A stretch of DNA of 49,372 bases. Origin: Candidatus Omnitrophota bacterium (GTDB lineage Bacteria; Omnitrophota; Gorgyraeia; Aquiviventales; JACQRC01). The translations under genes and the position numbers were made by a program. How positions within the stretch are numbered: the stretch's first letter is position 1; each line of letters begins with the position of its first letter. This document shows, piece after piece, positions 23,969-31,919 of this stretch. The notes under the pieces were generated by a model. That model searched no databases. It was not told the origin of the DNA and worked only from the letters and a program-made list of their open reading frames with translations. The stretch is from positions 1 through 49,372 of the forward strand of contig JACQRC010000012.1 of NCBI GenBank assembly GCA_016206665.1. The letters are read 5' to 3'.

Positions 23969-24594
23969 GGGAATTGTTTGACGATCAGCTGCTTGAGGTG
24001 GTCCGCAAATCCGTCGAGCTCCACCGTCAACCGCCGCGCCCAGCTCAAGTAGTAGTTGTAGGCGATGACCGCGGGAATGGCCGCCGCCAACCCGGCGGCC
24101 GTGGTGATCAGCGCCTCGGCGATGCCCGGGGCCACGACGGCCAGGGAGGCCGAGCCAGCGGAGCCGATCTGCTGAAAGGCCGTCATGATCCCCCACACCG
24201 TCCCGAGGAGCCCGATGAACGGGGCCGTGGAGCCGGTCGTCGCCAGGAAGGTAAGGTACCGGTAGAGTTTCTCCGTCTCCACCGTGGTATGCCGCTGCAG
24301 CAGCCGCCCTAACTCATCCCACTGGACGGCCCCTGACGTGGGCACCACCGCCAGCAGCAGGTTGGCCAACGGGCTGGCGGGCAGCTGGCTTGCCTGCGGC
24401 ACCAGGGCCCGCAGATCCCCCCCGGAGCCGAAGGTTTCCACCAAGGCGCGGGATTGCCGAGCGGCCGTGCTGAGGTGGACATATTTCTGCAGAATGATCG
24501 CCCAGGAGATGATCGAGAAGACGGCGAGGATGAGCAGGATGCCTTTGATCACCCATCCGGCATGCAGAATGACTTGAAGGTCTGTGGCTGGCAT
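23965..24594 (-). CDS. ExbB/TolQ-family proton-channel subunit
   Basis: A 209-residue MotA/TolQ/ExbB-type protein. Three hydrophobic helices are visible near residues 15-37, 123-145 and 163-188, including the signature region FLATTGSTAPFIGLLGTVWGIMTAF and GIAEALITTAAGLAAAIPAVIAYNYY. It forms the pentameric channel around ExbD/TolR dimers in the inner membrane. It opens the operon exbB-exbD-ZIP-ispH-GNAT; a promoter is seen upstream. Confidence 0.93.
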   Translation of the reverse strand: MPATDLQVILHAGWVIKGILLILAVFSIISWAIILQKYVHLSTAARQSRALVETFGSGGDLRALVPQASQLPASPLANLLLAVVPTSGAVQWDELGRLLQRHTTVETEKLYRYLTFLATTGSTAPFIGLLGTVWGIMTAFQQIGSAGSASLAVVAPGIAEALITTAAGLAAAIPAVIAYNYYLSWARRLTVELDGFADHLKQLIVKQFP

Positions 24595-24623
24595 CGCGGC
24601 GCTCTCAGGAGTACGAGGTCTCT

Positions 24624-24653
24624 ACTATAGCACAGGATTCAGGCCGACCGCAA
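24624..24653 (-). promoter_or_regulatory. Promoter for the exbB-ispH operon
   Basis: On the minus strand TTGCGG (24653-24648), an 18-nt spacer and TATAGT (24629-24624) lie 29 nt before the exbB/tolQ start. The -35 box overlaps the end of the upstream M20 peptidase gene. Confidence 0.55.
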
Positions 24654-26015
24654 GGCGGCCATCCGCTCGTACACCTCCGCCATCGCGGCGACGCCCGTGA
24701 AGTAGTTGGGCAGGTGGAGATGCTCGTCAGGGGCGTGGGCCTGCTCGTCGGGCAGGCCGAAGCCGATGAGGAGGCACGGCTTGCCGAAGAGCTCGGCGAT
24801 CGTGTTGACGAAGGGAATCGAGCCGCCCTCGCGGATGAAGTTCGTGGGATGGCCGAAGCCCTCGGCCAGCGCCCCGGCAGCCACTTTGCAGGCAGGATGG
24901 TCGAGCGCCATGTAAAAGGGCTTGGCTCCGTGATGGTTCAGCACGGCCACCTTCACCGTGGGTGGTACGAGCTGCCTGATGTGGCGTTCGAAGAGAGTCG
25001 CGATCTTCTTCGGGTCCTGGTTGGGGACGAGCCGCATGCTGATCTTGGCCGAGGCCTTCGCGGGAATGATCGTCTTCGCCCCTTCCTCTATATAGCCGCC
25101 CACGATGCCGTTGACGTCGAGGGTCGGCCTGGCCCAGAGCTGCTCGACGACCGGGTAGCCTGGCTCCCCGCTTAAGCGCGGGCTGCCGGTCAGTTGCAGC
25201 CACTCCTGAGGGGTCATGGGCAGCGATGCCAGCCGCTTGCGCTCCTCCCGCGAGAGCGGCCGCACCTTGTCGTAGAAACCGGGAATGAGGATCCGACCGT
25301 CGGGCGATTTCAGCTTGGCGATGATCTCGGCAAGCACCTGGGCCGGATTCGCGACGATGCCACCGAGCGCCCCGGAGTGCAAATCCTGCGCCGGCCCCTC
25401 GACGATGATTTCCATGTAGCAGAGGCCGCGCAGCCCGTAGCAGATGGCCGGATGCTCCGGTTGCAGCATCGGCGTATCGGAGATGATGACGACATCGGCG
25501 GCGAGCCGCTCACGATGCGTCCGCAGGAACTCCTCGAGATGCTCGCTCCCAATCTCCTCCTCGCCCTCCACCATCATCTTGAGGTTCACCGGCAGCGCGC
25601 CGCTCGTCTTGATGAGCGTCTCGACCGCCTTGAGATGGACATGGACCTGCCCTTTGTCATCGACAGCTCCGCGCGCGTAGAGCTCGGTTCCGCGTACGGC
25701 CGGTTCAAAGGGCGGGCTCGTCCACAAATTGAGCGGATCCGCCGGCTGGACATCGTAGTGGCCGTAGATGAGTAGCGTGGGCTTGCCCGGTGCGCCCAGC
25801 CACTCGCCGTACGCGATGGGATGGCCCGCCGTCGGGATGACCTCGGCGCGCTCCAGGCCACTGGCCAGCATGAGTTGGGTCAAATGCTGCGCACACCGGG
25901 CGACGTCTTCCCTGTGGTTCGTCTGGGCGCTGATGCTGGGAATCTGCAGCAGGCCGATCAGCTCTTGCAGGAAGGCGTTACGGTGAGCGGCGACATAGTC
26001 AGCTATCATGGTCAT
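24639..26015 (-). CDS. M20 family metallopeptidase (dipeptidase type)
   Basis: A 458-residue M20 peptidase of the PepV/CNDP-like subgroup that is usually annotated as dipeptidase. Metal-binding and catalytic residues are recognisable: H86 in LLIYGHYDVQ, D119 in ARGAVDDKGQ, the E152-E153 pair in VEGEEEIGS, D in IISDTPM and H near the C-terminus in HAPDEHLHLPN. A lid/dimerisation domain (about 205-370, LHSGALGGIVANP) separates the catalytic halves. It likely hydrolyses cytoplasmic di- or short peptides with two zinc ions. The start is ATG 26015 or the Met two codons on; no clear Shine-Dalgarno. It is divergent from the secreted protein gene at 26145. Confidence 0.93.
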   Translation of the reverse strand: MTMIADYVAAHRNAFLQELIGLLQIPSISAQTNHREDVARCAQHLTQLMLASGLERAEVIPTAGHPIAYGEWLGAPGKPTLLIYGHYDVQPADPLNLWTSPPFEPAVRGTELYARGAVDDKGQVHVHLKAVETLIKTSGALPVNLKMMVEGEEEIGSEHLEEFLRTHRERLAADVVIISDTPMLQPEHPAICYGLRGLCYMEIIVEGPAQDLHSGALGGIVANPAQVLAEIIAKLKSPDGRILIPGFYDKVRPLSREERKRLASLPMTPQEWLQLTGSPRLSGEPGYPVVEQLWARPTLDVNGIVGGYIEEGAKTIIPAKASAKISMRLVPNQDPKKIATLFERHIRQLVPPTVKVAVLNHHGAKPFYMALDHPACKVAAGALAEGFGHPTNFIREGGSIPFVNTIAELFGKPCLLIGFGLPDEQAHAPDEHLHLPNYFTGVAAMAEVYERMAALRSA

Positions 26016-26072
26016 CGTGAAGTTATTGTCGCCGCCGACGGGAAAGGTAGCAAGGAAAATTCGGCTCGAGGG

Positions 26073-26101
26073 TTGCCACAGGCCCTGACATCAGGTACAC
26101 T
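26073..26101 (+). promoter_or_regulatory. Promoter for the secreted barrel protein
   Basis: TTGCCA, a 17-nt spacer and TACACT lie 47 nt before the ATG at 26148, in the divergent gap with the M20 gene. Confidence 0.5.
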
Positions 26102-26121
26102 CTTGGTATCCTCTTTAGCCT

Positions 26122-26136
26122 GTTACCGTCGGTAAC
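26122..26136. promoter_or_regulatory. Palindrome in the leader, possible operator
   Basis: GTTACCG-T-CGGTAAC is a perfect 7-bp inverted repeat between the proposed promoter and the start codon of the secreted protein gene. It could be a regulator site or a small leader hairpin. Confidence 0.4.
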
Positions 26137-26147
26137 TCGGCTTCTTG

Positions 26148-28025
26148 ATGAGCATCCCCGAGCCACAAACGATGCAGCCATCTCAGAGCCAACCACACGC
26201 TCTCGCCGTCCTGGTCAGCCTGGTCTTGGCATTGACGGGCAGCCAACTGGCCGCGGCCGGCGAACCCGAGGCCTACCAACATCTGGCCGAGCGGATGGAC
26301 CGGTATTTCGCCGACAACCGCGCGCGGCTCATCGAAAGTTACGCAACGCCTTACCCGCCGGGGCCGGATGGGACCCTGGAGCACATCGCCTTCATCTATG
26401 ACAATGCCCTGGCGGTGGCGGCCTTCGCGTCCCGCGGGACGCCGGATGATGTGCGGCGCGCCGGGCTCATCTGCGATGCGTTGCTCTGGTACCAAAACCA
26501 TGACCCGCTGTCCGATGGCCGTCTGCGACAGGCCTATCGTGCGGACCAGGACCTCATCACGGCCACCCGGCCGAAGATTCCCACCGGGTTCAATCACTCG
26601 CTGACCGGAGAGCTCGCCTGGACGGGCCTGGCCTGGCTTACCTATTTCCAGCGCGTGCGGGACCCGGCCATCCCGAACCCCATCAATGACCCCAACGTCC
26701 GGTACCTGCAAGCCGCCATCACCATCAAGGACTGGTTGGTGGCGCATGTGTGGGATCCCGTGCAGCCCGGCTGGTCTCAGGGCGATCGAGAAGTCTCCAC
26801 CGATATGACCGTCGGCGTACCCCTGGCGAACTACGCCACCCTGGCCGTGACCCCGCAGGATGTCGTCATTCCGTTGACGGCCTTTGCGTCACAGGGGCTG
26901 AACCTCGAGCGGCTCCGGGCCTTCTCGCTCGTCTTCGACGACCCGTCATGGCCCACAGGGACCATCAGCTTCGAGGCGATTCGCCTCGTGAATCCCTCCA
27001 CGGGAGCGGTCCTCGTGATCGACGACTTTGCCGACTTCAATCCTGTGCGGAACAGTCTGGGGTTCGACATCGGTGGCATCGTGGATATCTCGCTCGATCC
27101 CACCGGGCGGACGCTGCGCTGGAACAATACCGACGGCAGCATCGATTGGTGGTACAGTCTCCTCGTGGCGAATCCCAACAATCTGCCACGCCTGGACGGC
27201 GCCGACTATACGCAGCTCGTCCTGCGCGTGGCCGGCGCGGTCGGCGGTGAGCGCTTCACCGTCCAATTGCAGGGCTACCCGCTGCAGCCGCAACGCATCA
27301 CGGCCAAGGCGACCGAGCACAACCTCGACGTCTACGTGTTGTGCCATCGGCTGCGCGACCTCGGCGTATCCGATGCCAATCTGCCCACCTACGCGGACGA
27401 GGCCAAACAGTTTGTCACCGCGACGGCCTGGGATGCTACGGAGGGCAAGTTCTGGGCGGGCACCCTCTCCGATCAGTCGTTGGATCGTACCCATTGGGTG
27501 GAGGATGTGCAGTCGTGGGCCATGCTGGCGTTGGGCCGCGTCGCCCAGTATGGCGGGGCGTTAGGGTGGGCCGCCTCTCGACTCGGTCTGTCCAGCGACG
27601 GCTTTACCGGCTTCGATTATGGCATCAACACCGGTGTCGGCGACCCCTGGTATTCCCCGACGCCTGACGGGGTGTGGTTTGAGGGCACCGCGCAGATGGC
27701 CAGCGCCTATCAGGTTTCCGGCCGGCAAGGCGGGGTGGATTTCTCGCCCTTCTATCTGGGTGAGCTCAACCGCGCGCAGCAGAGCGCCGGCGGAGCGAAC
27801 GGGAAGGCGATCGTTGCCGCCTCGCACGATGGCGTGACGACGGGTTTCCCCTTTTTCTCCTACTTCGCCTCGCCCCATATCGGAGCCACCGCGTGGTACC
27901 TCGCCGCCACCCGCCGCACGAACCTCTTCTGGAACACCTCGACCGACGCTGCGGTGCCCCACGACGACCCGCCGCCCACCGGTGGACGTCGCCGATCGCG
28001 ACCCATCTATCGCCTCGCCGAATAA
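26148..28025 (+). CDS. Secreted alpha/alpha-barrel-like protein with inserted beta-sandwich
   Basis: A 625-residue protein from ATG 26148 (TTG just before is the alternative). A signal peptide covers about residues 17-38 (ALAVLVSLVLALTGSQLAAAG). Residues about 40-210 and 388-610 are helical and rich in Trp/Tyr, with motifs such as IYDNALAVAAF, TEHNLDVYVLCHRL, HWVEDVQSWAMLALG and VWFEGTAQMASAYQ. They look like the two parts of an (alpha/alpha)6 barrel as in many glycoside hydrolases and sugar epimerases. Between them (about 225-385) is a beta-rich segment (LRAFSLVFDD...GTISFEAIRLV, FTVQLQG) that resembles a carbohydrate-binding sandwich. I do not recognise a named family and no catalytic residue can be assigned. 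A role on an extracellular or periplasmic polysaccharide is inference. Confidence 0.8.
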   Translation: MSIPEPQTMQPSQSQPHALAVLVSLVLALTGSQLAAAGEPEAYQHLAERMDRYFADNRARLIESYATPYPPGPDGTLEHIAFIYDNALAVAAFASRGTPDDVRRAGLICDALLWYQNHDPLSDGRLRQAYRADQDLITATRPKIPTGFNHSLTGELAWTGLAWLTYFQRVRDPAIPNPINDPNVRYLQAAITIKDWLVAHVWDPVQPGWSQGDREVSTDMTVGVPLANYATLAVTPQDVVIPLTAFASQGLNLERLRAFSLVFDDPSWPTGTISFEAIRLVNPSTGAVLVIDDFADFNPVRNSLGFDIGGIVDISLDPTGRTLRWNNTDGSIDWWYSLLVANPNNLPRLDGADYTQLVLRVAGAVGGERFTVQLQGYPLQPQRITAKATEHNLDVYVLCHRLRDLGVSDANLPTYADEAKQFVTATAWDATEGKFWAGTLSDQSLDRTHWVEDVQSWAMLALGRVAQYGGALGWAASRLGLSSDGFTGFDYGINTGVGDPWYSPTPDGVWFEGTAQMASAYQVSGRQGGVDFSPFYLGELNRAQQSAGGANGKAIVAASHDGVTTGFPFFSYFASPHIGATAWYLAATRRTNLFWNTSTDAAVPHDDPPPTGGRRRSRPIYRLAE

Positions 28026-28044
28026 GCTCGCCCAACCTCCGGTC

Positions 28045-28073
28045 TTGCCACGCCCCGCCCCACCGCGCATAAT
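28045..28073 (+). promoter_or_regulatory. Promoter giving a probably leaderless elp3 mRNA
   Basis: TTGCCA (28045-28050), 17-nt spacer and CATAAT (28068-28073) end only 6 nt before the elp3 ATG at 28080. Transcription starting about 7 nt after the -10 box would begin at or next to the A of the ATG; no Shine-Dalgarno is present. Confidence 0.6.
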
Positions 28074-28079
28074 AGACGC

Positions 28080-29759
28080 ATGGTGACGGCCGAAGAGGCA
28101 TTGCTGCAACACTTAGCCAGAGAGACGGTCTTAGCCCCGGAACGGCTCCGCGTCCTGAAGACCCGGATCGGCCGGCAGTTCGGCGTGGGGATGCTGCGGA
28201 ATGACCGGCTGCTGGCCCGGTACCGCGAGCTCGTCACGGCGGGGCGGCTCCAACCTTCCAGTACAGTGGAAGGTTCATTGCGGCAGAACCGGATGCGGAC
28301 CCAGTCGGGCGTCGCGACGGTCACGATTCTCACGAAGCCCTATGCCTGTCCGGGCCGGTGCGTCTACTGCCCCACCGAGCGCGGCGTGCCCAAGAGTTAC
28401 CTTGCCAACGAACCCGCGGTCATGCGGGCGATCCGGCACGACTACGATCCCTACACGCAGGTCCAGTCCCGCCTCCAAGCGCTCATCAACACTGGCCATC
28501 CCGTCGACAAAATCGAGCTGCTCATCAAGGGCGGGACGTGGTCCTTTTATCCGCGTGACTACCAGGCCTGGTGCATTCAACGCTGCTTCGAGGCGTGCAA
28601 CGACGCCGAGGCCGCGAACCTCGATGAGGCGCAAACGGCCAACGAAACGGCCGCGCGGCGGCTCGTGGGCATCACCATCGAAACCCGGCCCGATTATGTC
28701 ACCGACGATGAAGTGCGGCAGTTGCGCCGCCTCGGGGTCACGCGCGTCGAGCTCGGCGTGCAGTCGCTCGATGACGAGGTGCTGGCGCTGACCATCCGCG
28801 ACCACACCGTCGAGACGGTGGCCCAAGCGACGCGCCTGCTGAAGGATGCGGGCTTCAAGGTCACCTATCATCTCATGCCCGGCTTGCCGGGCTCCACACC
28901 CGCGCGTGACATCGAGACGGTCCGCACCCTCTTCGCCGATGAACGGTTCCAGCCGGATCAACTGAAGTTCTACCCCTGCGTCGTCGTGCCCTCGGCGGAG
29001 CTGTACGAGTGGTGGAAGGCAGGCCACTACCAGCCGTACACCGACAAGCAGTTGACGGAGGTGCTGATCGCGATGAAGCATGAGGTCCCACCGTATGTGC
29101 GGATCGAGCGAGTCGTCCGCGACATTCCATCCACGTCAACGGTAGCCGGCGGAAAACTCCTCAATCTCCGTGAAGTTCTGCACCGGACGATGGCGGCAAG
29201 AGGTTTACGCTGTGTCTGCATTCGCTGCCGTGAAGTCCGGGATCAGAGGATGGATGAGGACGTGCAGTTGGTGCGCCGCAACTACGCGGCGTCAGGCGGG
29301 CAGGAGGTCTTTCTGTCATTCGAGTCCGCCGATGGGGCACGGCTCTACGCGGTGCTCCGCCTCCGGCGAACTGGCAGCGGTGAGGCGTTTGTGCGCGAAC
29401 TCCACACCTACGGCCCGACGTTACCGCTCGACGAGCATGCCGATGCAGCCGCGCAGCACCGCGGCTTGGGCCGGCGGCTCATGGCCGAGGCGGAGCGGAT
29501 TGCGGCGGAGGAGTGGCGCTGTGAGCGATTAGCGGTGATTGCGGGAGTGGGGGTGCGGGAGTACTACCGGAAACTTGGATATCAGTTGGAAGCAACGTAC
29601 ATGACCCGCGCGCTGGTGCATGGCCCGACGGGTGACGCCCCGCCCGCTTGGCTTCGCGCGGCGAAGCCAAGCGAAGCCGGCGGGGCGGCAGGACCCGTCG
29701 GGCCTACTCCGGACAGTCCCGCAGCAGTTCCTGCGCCCGGTCCATGTCATCCACTTTGA
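28080..29759 (+). CDS. Elp3-type radical SAM / GNAT tRNA-U34 modification enzyme
   Basis: A 559-residue bacterial Elp3 homologue. The N-terminal part (1-75) is followed by the radical SAM domain with cluster cysteines C90, C94 and C97 (YACPGRCVYCPTE), KGGTWSFYP, ETRPDYVTDDEV, RVELGVQSLDD and YHLMPGLPG. A linker with KLLNLRE and the CIRCREV zinc-like motif leads into the C-terminal acetyltransferase domain (about 405-515, QHRGLGRRLMAEAERIA, GVREYYRKLGY). Elp3 installs carboxymethyl groups at tRNA wobble uridine 34 using acetyl-CoA and SAM. The conserved protein ends near YMTRALV; the last about 45 residues are Pro/Ala/Gly-rich and come from a palindromic repeat. The gene overlaps the convergent ACT gene by 56 bp. 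Confidence 0.93.
   Translation: MVTAEEALLQHLARETVLAPERLRVLKTRIGRQFGVGMLRNDRLLARYRELVTAGRLQPSSTVEGSLRQNRMRTQSGVATVTILTKPYACPGRCVYCPTERGVPKSYLANEPAVMRAIRHDYDPYTQVQSRLQALINTGHPVDKIELLIKGGTWSFYPRDYQAWCIQRCFEACNDAEAANLDEAQTANETAARRLVGITIETRPDYVTDDEVRQLRRLGVTRVELGVQSLDDEVLALTIRDHTVETVAQATRLLKDAGFKVTYHLMPGLPGSTPARDIETVRTLFADERFQPDQLKFYPCVVVPSAELYEWWKAGHYQPYTDKQLTEVLIAMKHEVPPYVRIERVVRDIPSTSTVAGGKLLNLREVLHRTMAARGLRCVCIRCREVRDQRMDEDVQLVRRNYAASGGQEVFLSFESADGARLYAVLRLRRTGSGEAFVRELHTYGPTLPLDEHADAAAQHRGLGRRLMAEAERIAAEEWRCERLAVIAGVGVREYYRKLGYQLEATYMTRALVHGPTGDAPPAWLRAAKPSEAGGAAGPVGPTPDSPAAVPAPGPCHPL
29622..29704. repeat. Nested palindrome at the elp3 3' end, possible bidirectional terminator
   Basis: Perfect outer arms GGCCCGACGGGT (29622-29633) and ACCCGTCGGGCC (29693-29704) enclose GC-rich inner arms with GCTTGGCTTCGC and GCGAAGCCAAGC. 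It lies where elp3 (plus) and the ACT gene (minus) converge, so it could stop transcription from both sides, though no T-tract follows. It belongs to the same family as the palindrome at 19412. Confidence 0.75.
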
Positions 29760-30105
29760 GGACGAGGCAGCCCTGCTGGTTATGCTCGGTCGTCGAGCAG
29801 TAGGCGTAGTCGATGTTGATGTCGGCGCGCCCGAGTTTCTGGGCGATCTCGGCCAGCGAGCCGGGGCGGTTGTCGATGCAGACCATCACCACGTCCTGCT
29901 CCAGGAGGTAGAGGCCCTCCTGCTCTAACAGGAGCAGGGCCTTGATGTGGTGGTCGCACACGAGGCGGATGACGGCGTGGTCCATCGTGTCGTGGACCGC
30001 CATCGCGAGGATATTGATGCCGGCGTCGGCGAGGGTGTTGCAGATCTTCGCCAGGCCGCCCGGCCGGTTTTGGAGGAAAATGGAGAGCTGTTTTTGAACC
30101 TTCAT
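29704..30105 (-). CDS. Tandem ACT-domain protein
   Basis: A 133-residue protein made of two ACT domains: residues about 5-65 (QLSIFLQNRPGGLAKICNTLADAGINILAMAV) and about 70-130 (VVMVCIDNRPGSLAEIAQKLGRADINIDYAY). ACT domains bind small ligands, often amino acids, and stand-alone pairs are generally regulatory. ATG 30105 overlaps the glpD stop (ATGA) so translation is coupled to glpD, which is an unusual partner. The longer start at 30123 is less likely. The ligand is unknown. Confidence 0.88.
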   Translation of the reverse strand: MKVQKQLSIFLQNRPGGLAKICNTLADAGINILAMAVHDTMDHAVIRLVCDHHIKALLLLEQEGLYLLEQDVVMVCIDNRPGSLAEIAQKLGRADINIDYAYCSTTEHNQQGCLVLKVDDMDRAQELLRDCPE

Positions 30106-31712
30106 CCCGCCGTCTTTCGCCACGCCATCGCCCGGTCCAGCTCGGCGAGGTACGCCTGTCGCTGAGCCGCCAGCGCCTGAGCTGTGACGCCTTCATTCTC
30201 CCACAAGCGGATGACCTTGTCGAGACTGTCGCGCCCCTGGCAGGGGCTGTAGGCCATCCAGGAGCGCCGGAAGTACCAGTCGCTGAGCGTCTCGGCGTGC
30301 TCGGCGCGGCGCGCGTGGACGACCTCGGCGGCCGCGTGCGGGTGGTGCGCGCAGAGCCGCTCGGCCAACCCCGGCGCCTCCTGCAGCATCTCCGCAATGA
30401 ACCGGTAGCGCGTGCCGTAGGTCGCCACCACGTGCGCCGCGCTCGCCTCATCGAGCCCCAATGACTGGAGCCTCCGCTGTCCTTCGCGCTCCGCTGCGGC
30501 CACGTCCCCCTGCCGTCCGGGCAGGGGATGCTGCGCCGTCCGGCATGGCCCTGTCCCCGTCACGCCCCGGCGATCCAGCACGAAATCGAGCAGCTCTTCG
30601 GCCACGGCCCGGTAGGTCGTGTACTTGCCGCCGAGCAGGGTGATGAGGCTCGACTCCTCCTCGACAATCAGATGCTCGCGCGAGACACTCGACGCATGGC
30701 CCGTATGGGCCGCGAGCGGCCGCAGGCCCGCGAAGGTCATGATGACGCTCTCGCGCGTCAGCCGGGCCTGCGGAAACAGCCGGTTGGCCTCCCGCAATAA
30801 ATAGTCCACCTCCTCGGCTGACGCCGTGACCTCCTCCGGCGGTCGGTCGTCGTCGGTATCGGTCGTGCCGAGCAGGGTGTAGTCGCCCCACGGCAGGATG
30901 AAGACCATCCGGCCGTCCTGCCGGGCCGTGACGTAGAGCGGATGGCTGTGGTTGAGCCGCGGCACGACGACGTGGATGCCCCGCGTGGGCCGCAGCTTGG
31001 GCTTCGCGTGCCAGTCGGCGAGGCGGCTGACCCGGTCGGCCCACGGCCCGGTCACGTTGACGACGGCGTGCGAGCGCGCCTCGCCGCGCTCGCCGGTCAG
31101 CCGGTCCTCTAACGTCGCCCCGGAGAGCCGCCCGTCGCGGTAGAGGAAGGCGGCCACGCGGACATAATTGAGACAGACCGCCTCATGGGCCTCGGCATCG
31201 AGGATGTTCTCGAGGCAGAGACGGGCGTCGTGCATCTGGGCGTCGCCGTAGAGCGCGCCTCGCAACAAGCCCTCGGCTTGGAGGCGCGGTTCACGCGCCA
31301 GGACGGCGCGCGGCGAGAGCCAGCGATGCTTGGCGAGGCACCGTCCGGATGCCAGCAGGTCGTAGAGCCAGAATCCGATGCGGATTTTCCATGGCGGCCG
31401 TGGGTCGCCGCGATAGAGGGGCAGGAGAAACTCGCGGGGCCGCACCAGATGGCCGGCTTGCCGGACGAGTCTGGCTCGCTCGCGCAGGGATTCGAAGACG
31501 AGCCGCAGCTGCCCGTGCTCGAGGTAACGCAGGCCCCCGTGCACGAGTTTGGAGGACTTGCTGGAGGCCCCGCCGCCGAAGTCGCCCTGGTCGACGAGCA
31601 GGGTCTTGAGGCCCCGTAGGGCCGCGTCGCGGGCGAGCCCTGCCCCATTAATTCCTCCACCGATAATGAGAAGTTCGAACTGGCGGTTGGCGAGCCCTGC
31701 GAGCTTACTCAT
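30102..31712 (-). CDS. glpD: FAD-dependent glycerol-3-phosphate dehydrogenase
   Basis: A 536-residue GlpD. The FAD-binding Rossmann motif is GGGINGAG (18-25), followed by GLKTLLVDQGDFGGGASSKSSKLVHGGLRYLEHGQ, the classic second GlpD signature; ILPWGDYTLLGTTDTD and GLRPLAAHTG mark the substrate domain, and a C-terminal helical domain (about 380-536) follows. It oxidises sn-glycerol-3-phosphate to dihydroxyacetone phosphate at the inner membrane, passing electrons to quinone. With glpK upstream it completes glycerol use. The start lacks a clear Shine-Dalgarno and lies inside the reading frame of a truncated glpD copy. Confidence 0.96.
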   Translation of the reverse strand: MSKLAGLANRQFELLIIGGGINGAGLARDAALRGLKTLLVDQGDFGGGASSKSSKLVHGGLRYLEHGQLRLVFESLRERARLVRQAGHLVRPREFLLPLYRGDPRPPWKIRIGFWLYDLLASGRCLAKHRWLSPRAVLAREPRLQAEGLLRGALYGDAQMHDARLCLENILDAEAHEAVCLNYVRVAAFLYRDGRLSGATLEDRLTGERGEARSHAVVNVTGPWADRVSRLADWHAKPKLRPTRGIHVVVPRLNHSHPLYVTARQDGRMVFILPWGDYTLLGTTDTDDDRPPEEVTASAEEVDYLLREANRLFPQARLTRESVIMTFAGLRPLAAHTGHASSVSREHLIVEEESSLITLLGGKYTTYRAVAEELLDFVLDRRGVTGTGPCRTAQHPLPGRQGDVAAAEREGQRRLQSLGLDEASAAHVVATYGTRYRFIAEMLQEAPGLAERLCAHHPHAAAEVVHARRAEHAETLSDWYFRRSWMAYSPCQGRDSLDKVIRLWENEGVTAQALAAQRQAYLAELDRAMAWRKTAG

Positions 31713-31917
31713 GCGGGCATGTCTCGGGCAGGGCGAGTGCTGAGCGAAGTCGTGGTTCGACTCGCTGTCGCTCGCTCACCACGACGCTGAGCGAGTCCCG
31801 CCACGGCGGGGCGAGTCGAATGCGTCGAAGCACGAAGCCGGCGCCGTTGATGCCGCCGCCGACGATCAGCAGCTCGAACTGTCGCCCGGCTAATGACGCA
31901 AGCGACACTCGCGCCAT
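31705..31917 (-). pseudogene. glpD N-terminal remnant between glpK and glpD
   Basis: Starting 2 nt after the glpK stop, ATG 31917 opens MARVSLASLAGRQFELLIVG then GGINGAGF, aligning with the first 26 residues of the intact GlpD. Similarity ends at VLRR, where GAGCGAG-type repeat DNA takes over; the frame then runs about 40 unrelated residues and stops just inside glpD. The nucleotide sequence differs widely from intact glpD at third positions, so this is the relic of a second or older glpD, not a fresh duplication. Confidence 0.8.
31739..31833. repeat. GAGCGAG/GAGTCGA repeat between glpD remnant and glpD
   Basis: TGGTTCGACTCGCT, CTCGCTCACCACGACGCTGA and GAGTCGAATGCGTCG are the same building blocks as in the 20965-21258 block. 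It sits exactly where glpD homology of the remnant ends. Confidence 0.8.
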
Positions 31918-31919
31918 CG

